A stretch of 64,000 nt of DNA from the NCBI GenBank assembly GCA_017987895.1, contig JAGNSU010000011.1, positions 1 through 64,000 of the forward strand, in the 5' to 3' direction. The stretch's first letter is position 1; each line of letters opens with the position of its first letter. Below, one piece after another: positions 60,673 through 64,000 of this stretch. A model generated the notes under the pieces. That model saw only the letters and a program-made list of their open reading frames with translations. It was not told the origin of the DNA and did no database searches. A program made the position numbers and the translations under genes. This DNA comes from Flavobacteriales bacterium (GTDB lineage Bacteria; Bacteroidota; Bacteroidia; Flavobacteriales_F; PHOS-HE28).

Positions 60673-62169
60673 CTAGCGCGTGATGAACACCTTGCCCGTG
60701 GATCGCATGGATCCATGGTCGACGCGTACGAGGTATGGCGCCGCCGCAAGCCCCTGTGTATTCAGTTGCGCGGTGCCGTCCGCGGCCGCAGCGCTCGAAC
60801 GCCTCACGGTATTTCCGCGGATATCGAAGAGCTCGATGGTCACCATGCCCAGCACCATGTGCGGTAGCTGAACAATGACCCGATCGGAACCCGGGTCGTA
60901 CCTCACCGTGAACGCTGGTGCATCCTGCTGTGCGATGGCTTGGCCGCCGCACACTTGTGTAGCGGTCACAGTGATGGGCTGGCTGTCGATGGCGTAAGGG
61001 GTTGTGGTCACCGTGACGTCCACCACGCTGAAGCTTCCGGGGAACTGGGTCGTGAAGTTCTGAACTTCAGGTATCACATAGCTGTTCATGCAGCCGGAAG
61101 GAGGTTCGTCCGTGGCGATGCGGTTCCAAAGGCACAACGGTTGTAAGGTCTGAAAGATGATCGACCAAATGCTGTCACCGGTGGCTGGAGCGATCGTACC
61201 CGCAAGCGCGTTCGTGGGAAAGCTGGCCGTCCAATTTGTGTTGCCAGCGGTGTCGATGCGAATGAACTGGATATCGAGATCATCCCCCGGCTGAACGACC
61301 GCTCCATCGTACATCGCTACCATCCCATCGATCCCTGGAAGGATATTAAAGTCCGGCAGAGGATCGTAAGAACGATGCCAGAGAGGCTGTCCCGCGGGAT
61401 CGAGCCGCGATACCACCATGTCGTCCGGCCCGCCCGCCGCGGTGGTGCGTGCATAGACGGCCATGAGGCCGCTGTCCGGTAATTGCACTACGTGCTCGAC
61501 CTGCCAACATCCCTGGCCGGGATCGATCGTCCAATACCATTCTGCATTGCCACTATTGTCCATGCGGGCTATCGCCGGGGTGCAATCACTTTTGCTCATT
61601 AAGAGCAAGCCATCCGGCGTCATGGGCATCACCCAACGGGTCGGCGCGGTACCTGGCACGATCGGGTGTTTCGCCCACAGCACGGCGCCGTCGTCATCGA
61701 ATTTGATCACCACATCCGCCGTATCGAGCCCAAAGCCGCGCATGTGCAGGATGTTGGCCCCAGCGGTGGTGCGCGTGACCACGGGATAACCTATAGGTCC
61801 GACCGCGGCGTCCACCACTTCCGCCCAAAGCACAGCCCCCAGCGCATCCAGGCATACGATGATCGGTCCGCTTGATGAGCTCATCCCCATGAGCAAGGTT
61901 CCGCTTCCGGTCTCCACTATGTTCCGGACATACCCCAACCCTAAACCGTAGTCGCCAATGGTCCTGGCCCATAGCACGTCACCGCTGCTGTTCACCCGCA
62001 CCAGGTTATGCGGAGGGTCGAATTCGGAGTAGAGCAGGTGATCGCCGTTCGCAAGGTTGAGCACGCGGTTCAGTGGAACGTCATAACCCCTGCCTACGCC
62101 TTGCGCAAGTGCCGGGGCGGAGACGGCAAGCGCCATAGAGATCGTGATGCTCGTGAATACCCTGGACAT
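60673..62169 (-). CDS. T9SS-secreted beta-propeller-like protein
   Basis: 498 aa. Signal peptide about 1-23 (MSRVFTSITISMALAVSAPALAQ). Propeller-like repeats of the type NSSGDVLWARTIG, LDALGAVLWAEVV, FDDDGAVLWAKHP, MDNSGNAEWYWTI and DTAGNTNWTASF. The C-terminal ~75 residues (VRYDPGSDRVIVQLP ... LFDIRGNTVRRS ... YLVRVDHGSMRSTGKVFITR, shown in parts) form a T9SS sorting-type domain. Convergent with the 648-aa gene and divergent from the 516-aa gene. Function unknown. Confidence 0.82.
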   Translation of the reverse strand: MSRVFTSITISMALAVSAPALAQGVGRGYDVPLNRVLNLANGDHLLYSEFDPPHNLVRVNSSGDVLWARTIGDYGLGLGYVRNIVETGSGTLLMGMSSSSGPIIVCLDALGAVLWAEVVDAAVGPIGYPVVTRTTAGANILHMRGFGLDTADVVIKFDDDGAVLWAKHPIVPGTAPTRWVMPMTPDGLLLMSKSDCTPAIARMDNSGNAEWYWTIDPGQGCWQVEHVVQLPDSGLMAVYARTTAAGGPDDMVVSRLDPAGQPLWHRSYDPLPDFNILPGIDGMVAMYDGAVVQPGDDLDIQFIRIDTAGNTNWTASFPTNALAGTIAPATGDSIWSIIFQTLQPLCLWNRIATDEPPSGCMNSYVIPEVQNFTTQFPGSFSVVDVTVTTTPYAIDSQPITVTATQVCGGQAIAQQDAPAFTVRYDPGSDRVIVQLPHMVLGMVTIELFDIRGNTVRRSSAAAADGTAQLNTQGLAAAPYLVRVDHGSMRSTGKVFITR

Positions 62170-62276
62170 GGCTCGCTGCTTCAGTGTGAATGTAGACGAA
62201 CGGCTGTGCGAGCGGTGGCCGCTTCCAGCGCAATGTGCTTTCGGCAACGAAGCCGATCTTGCACCGTCTTGTACCC

Positions 62277-63827
62277 ATGATATCATCTCTACGCCGCTTC
62301 GCCAGCATCCTTGCATCGCTTGTCGCCGCGACCGGTGCCTTCGCGCAAACGCCTTTCGCCCTCGCCTACAACAACCAGGATTCGTGGAGCGTATGGGCGG
62401 TGAGTACCAAAGTACGCGAGGCGCAGAACGGGGACTTGGTCCTGGTGTCGCCGGTGCTGTACGATACTGTGGAGCAGGAGATCCATGTGCTGCGTAGCAC
62501 GGCCAGCGGCGATCTCCTTTCGGCGGTAGCCTTCCGCACGGAGCAGCACACCGTGTTGCTGGACCTGCTGGAGCTGAACGATGGCAGCTTCGTCGCGGTC
62601 GGCTCGCAGGACAGCCGGGGGGTTGTGCTCCACATGGACAGCCAGGGCCAATTGATCCATGCGCGCCAGTACGTGCATGGCCTCAACGGCTTCTTCACCG
62701 CCGTGTGGCAGGGCTCGGACAGTACGCTCATCCTCGTCGGCGACTACCGCCTCAGCGGCAACAGCGATCTGCTCATCGCGCGCGTGCAGGTGGATGGCCC
62801 CGTGCTTGCCGTGAAGCGGGTGCGCGTGGGCCAGCGTGATGCGAGCTCCTTCACCGCTGCACGGTTGGCCGACGGCGGCACCATGCTCGCCGGTTGGTCC
62901 CAGGATAGCTTGAACGGTCTCCTTGTGCCCGGCCGACACATCGCCTTGGTACGTCTCGACGCCGCCAACCAACCGATCGGCGGCGGGCGACTGCTCTGCC
63001 CCGACCATGCCATGCCCGTGCGCGGCATCCACGAACTGCCCAGTGGCGATCTGCTCCTGGCCGGTCAGTATGCGATCGACAATGGCACGCGCTTCCCCAT
63101 GCTGGCCCGGATCAGCGCGACCGCCCAGCCCGTCTGGTGCCGTGGCGTGCCGTTGATGGGGGACGGGCAATTCGCCAACATGGCGCCGCTGGGCACTGGG
63201 GCCGTGGTGCTGCGTGGCGGCTATGGTTCCGGTGAAGGGGTCACCATCGCGGATACCAACGCCACATTGCTCTATGCCGGTACCTTCCTGGGGGCTGACC
63301 TTATCACGGAGGTCAAAGGCAGCAGCGTGGGTGATGTGCTCATCGCCCATTCGCCTTCGCTCGGCGCGGGCCGGGCGTTCGGCCTGGCGCGCGGCACGCC
63401 CACGGGCGATCTAGGCTGCTTCTCCTCCGCCGTGATCCCACCGCTCCAGGACTTCACGCTCTCGTACGCCCCCGACTATGTGGTCACGCCCAGCGCCGTG
63501 ACGCCCCTGGATGTCACCGCGCTCTTCTATCCGGTCACGGTGCCCTTGCAGGACTACGTGGCCTGCATCAGCACGGCGGTGGAGGAACCGGCCACCAAGA
63601 GAGATCTCCTGCTCGTCCCCGTGCCGGTGCGCGACGTGGCACAGCTCACCGGCCAGGCGATCGAAAGCGTGCTGATCACCGATGCGCTCGGGCGCGTGGT
63701 GTTCTCCCAACAACTGGCGAGCGTCCCGCAATGCACATTGCAGCTCGGCCATCTGGTGCACGGCGTGTACCACTTGCATGTGCGCGCCGGTGGGCGAGGG
63801 GAGGTGTTGCGGTTTGTGAAGGAGTAG
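62277..63827 (+). CDS. T9SS-secreted beta-propeller-like protein
   Basis: 516 aa. Signal peptide about 1-24 (ILASLVAATGAFAQ). Repeats such as LELNDGSFVAVGSQDS, ARLADGGTMLAGWSQD and HELPSGDLLLAGQYA point to a propeller. A Cys-containing linker (LGCFSSAVIPPLQDF) precedes a C-terminal sorting-type domain (LLVPVPVRDVAQLTG ... LITDALGRVVFS ... LVHGVYHLHV). Overall architecture matches the 498-aa divergent neighbour, with which it shares the ~107-nt intergenic region. Confidence 0.82.
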   Translation: MISSLRRFASILASLVAATGAFAQTPFALAYNNQDSWSVWAVSTKVREAQNGDLVLVSPVLYDTVEQEIHVLRSTASGDLLSAVAFRTEQHTVLLDLLELNDGSFVAVGSQDSRGVVLHMDSQGQLIHARQYVHGLNGFFTAVWQGSDSTLILVGDYRLSGNSDLLIARVQVDGPVLAVKRVRVGQRDASSFTAARLADGGTMLAGWSQDSLNGLLVPGRHIALVRLDAANQPIGGGRLLCPDHAMPVRGIHELPSGDLLLAGQYAIDNGTRFPMLARISATAQPVWCRGVPLMGDGQFANMAPLGTGAVVLRGGYGSGEGVTIADTNATLLYAGTFLGADLITEVKGSSVGDVLIAHSPSLGAGRAFGLARGTPTGDLGCFSSAVIPPLQDFTLSYAPDYVVTPSAVTPLDVTALFYPVTVPLQDYVACISTAVEEPATKRDLLLVPVPVRDVAQLTGQAIESVLITDALGRVVFSQQLASVPQCTLQLGHLVHGVYHLHVRAGGRGEVLRFVKE

Positions 63828-63838
63828 GCTGAAGGCCT

Positions 63839-63869
63839 AGCACACGAGCGGGACGCTCGAGCGAGTGCT
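63839..63869. terminator. Hairpin between convergent genes
   Basis: CGAGCG-gga-CGCTCG is a perfect 6-bp stem inside a looser outer pair AGCAC/GTGCT. It lies between the 516-aa gene and the convergent partial gene at the right edge. Confidence 0.45.
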
Positions 63870-63876
63870 GGGTTGT

Positions 63877-64000
63877 TTACTCGATTGACTTGGACCAAGC
63901 TGTTAACATTTCTTCAATGCTAAGTTGTTTTTTCACTTCGTCATGTGCTGGCTCAACGAGCAGGATGTTTTTCGTAATGCAACCGTGGATTGATATAGCT
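63877..64000 (-). CDS. C-terminal end of a gene running off the right edge
   Basis: The minus strand has a 40-codon open frame ending in TAA: residues include TKNILLVEPAHDEVKKQLSI and end WSKSIE. The gene is cut by the window, so its family cannot be named. The helical, Lys/Glu-rich tail and clearly higher AT content differ from the T9SS genes next to it, suggesting the edge of another accessory island. Confidence 0.45.
   Translation of the reverse strand, partial: AISIHGCITKNILLVEPAHDEVKKQLSIEEMLTAWSKSIE

Noticed and set aside
1-64000. tRNA or rRNA genes, integrase or transposase genes
   Set aside because: None was recognised by reading intergenic regions and translations. The insertion model for region 4 therefore rests on sequence scars only.

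Overview
The window is high-GC DNA of a Bacteroidota bacterium, probably a high-GC Flavobacteriales-like lineage. The evidence is a CcsBA-type cytochrome c biogenesis protein, a DUF5686 protein with a carboxypeptidase-like N-terminal domain, secreted proteins with type IX secretion (T9SS) C-terminal domains, and many genes preceded by the Bacteroidota-style -7 element TAnnTTTG (here often TAnnTTCG). No rRNA or tRNA gene was recognised, and no integrase, transposase or CRISPR array was seen.

Region 1 (1-9.5 kb): a minus-strand run purH-mreB-mreC-mreD-mrdA-rodA (elongasome genes with ATGA overlaps), then trpS, with divergent plsC-gatC. Region 2 (9.5-20.8 kb): a cupin/JmjC-like oxygenase, kbl, a very large secreted beta-propeller/di-heme protein, the translation block rplM-rpsI-rpsB-tsf-pyrH-frr and an unrecognised 425-aa gene. 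Region 3 (20.8-35.2 kb): a radical SAM/SPASM protein, a DUF5686 protein, an RND/MMPL exporter with rfbA and a polyprenyl synthase, an SDR protein, two small hypotheticals and sucAB (2-oxoglutarate dehydrogenase).

Region 4 (35.2-40.1 kb) is a patchwork. Accessory genes (DUF4160-DUF2442 pair, HEPN-like protein, small membrane protein, ferritin-VIT1 iron protein, cytochrome b plus 12-heme cytochrome c) are interleaved with short 3'-terminal pieces of housekeeping genes: two extra copies of the sucB tail and one of a tonB-like gene tail. Each piece lies directly behind, and in the same direction as, an accessory gene.

Region 5 (38.2-55.4 kb) is the highlight, a predicted trans-envelope electron conduit. 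It encodes two small membrane b-type cytochromes, a membrane-anchored FeS/FAD pyridine-nucleotide oxidoreductase, four multiheme c-type cytochromes with 12, 20, 37 and 19 CxxCH motifs (88 in total), an outer-membrane beta-barrel, an associated lipoprotein and, convergently, CcsBA for heme attachment. Eight genes from 40.8 to 51.2 kb overlap or are separated by only 1-2 nt. The 37-heme protein contains eight tandem ~71-aa units, each with three CxxCH and three extra histidines, suggesting a modular heme wire. Two homologous small secreted proteins ending in FHPPKSIG lie near the two ends in opposite orientation. The inferred route is NAD(P)H or quinol to membrane FeS/heme b, then periplasmic multiheme cytochromes, then the barrel and an outside acceptor or donor. 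Direction and substrate are not visible in the sequence.

Region 6 (55.5-64 kb) holds T9SS-secreted proteins, a TonB-family protein, a GNAT acetyltransferase and the tail of a more AT-rich gene running off the right edge.
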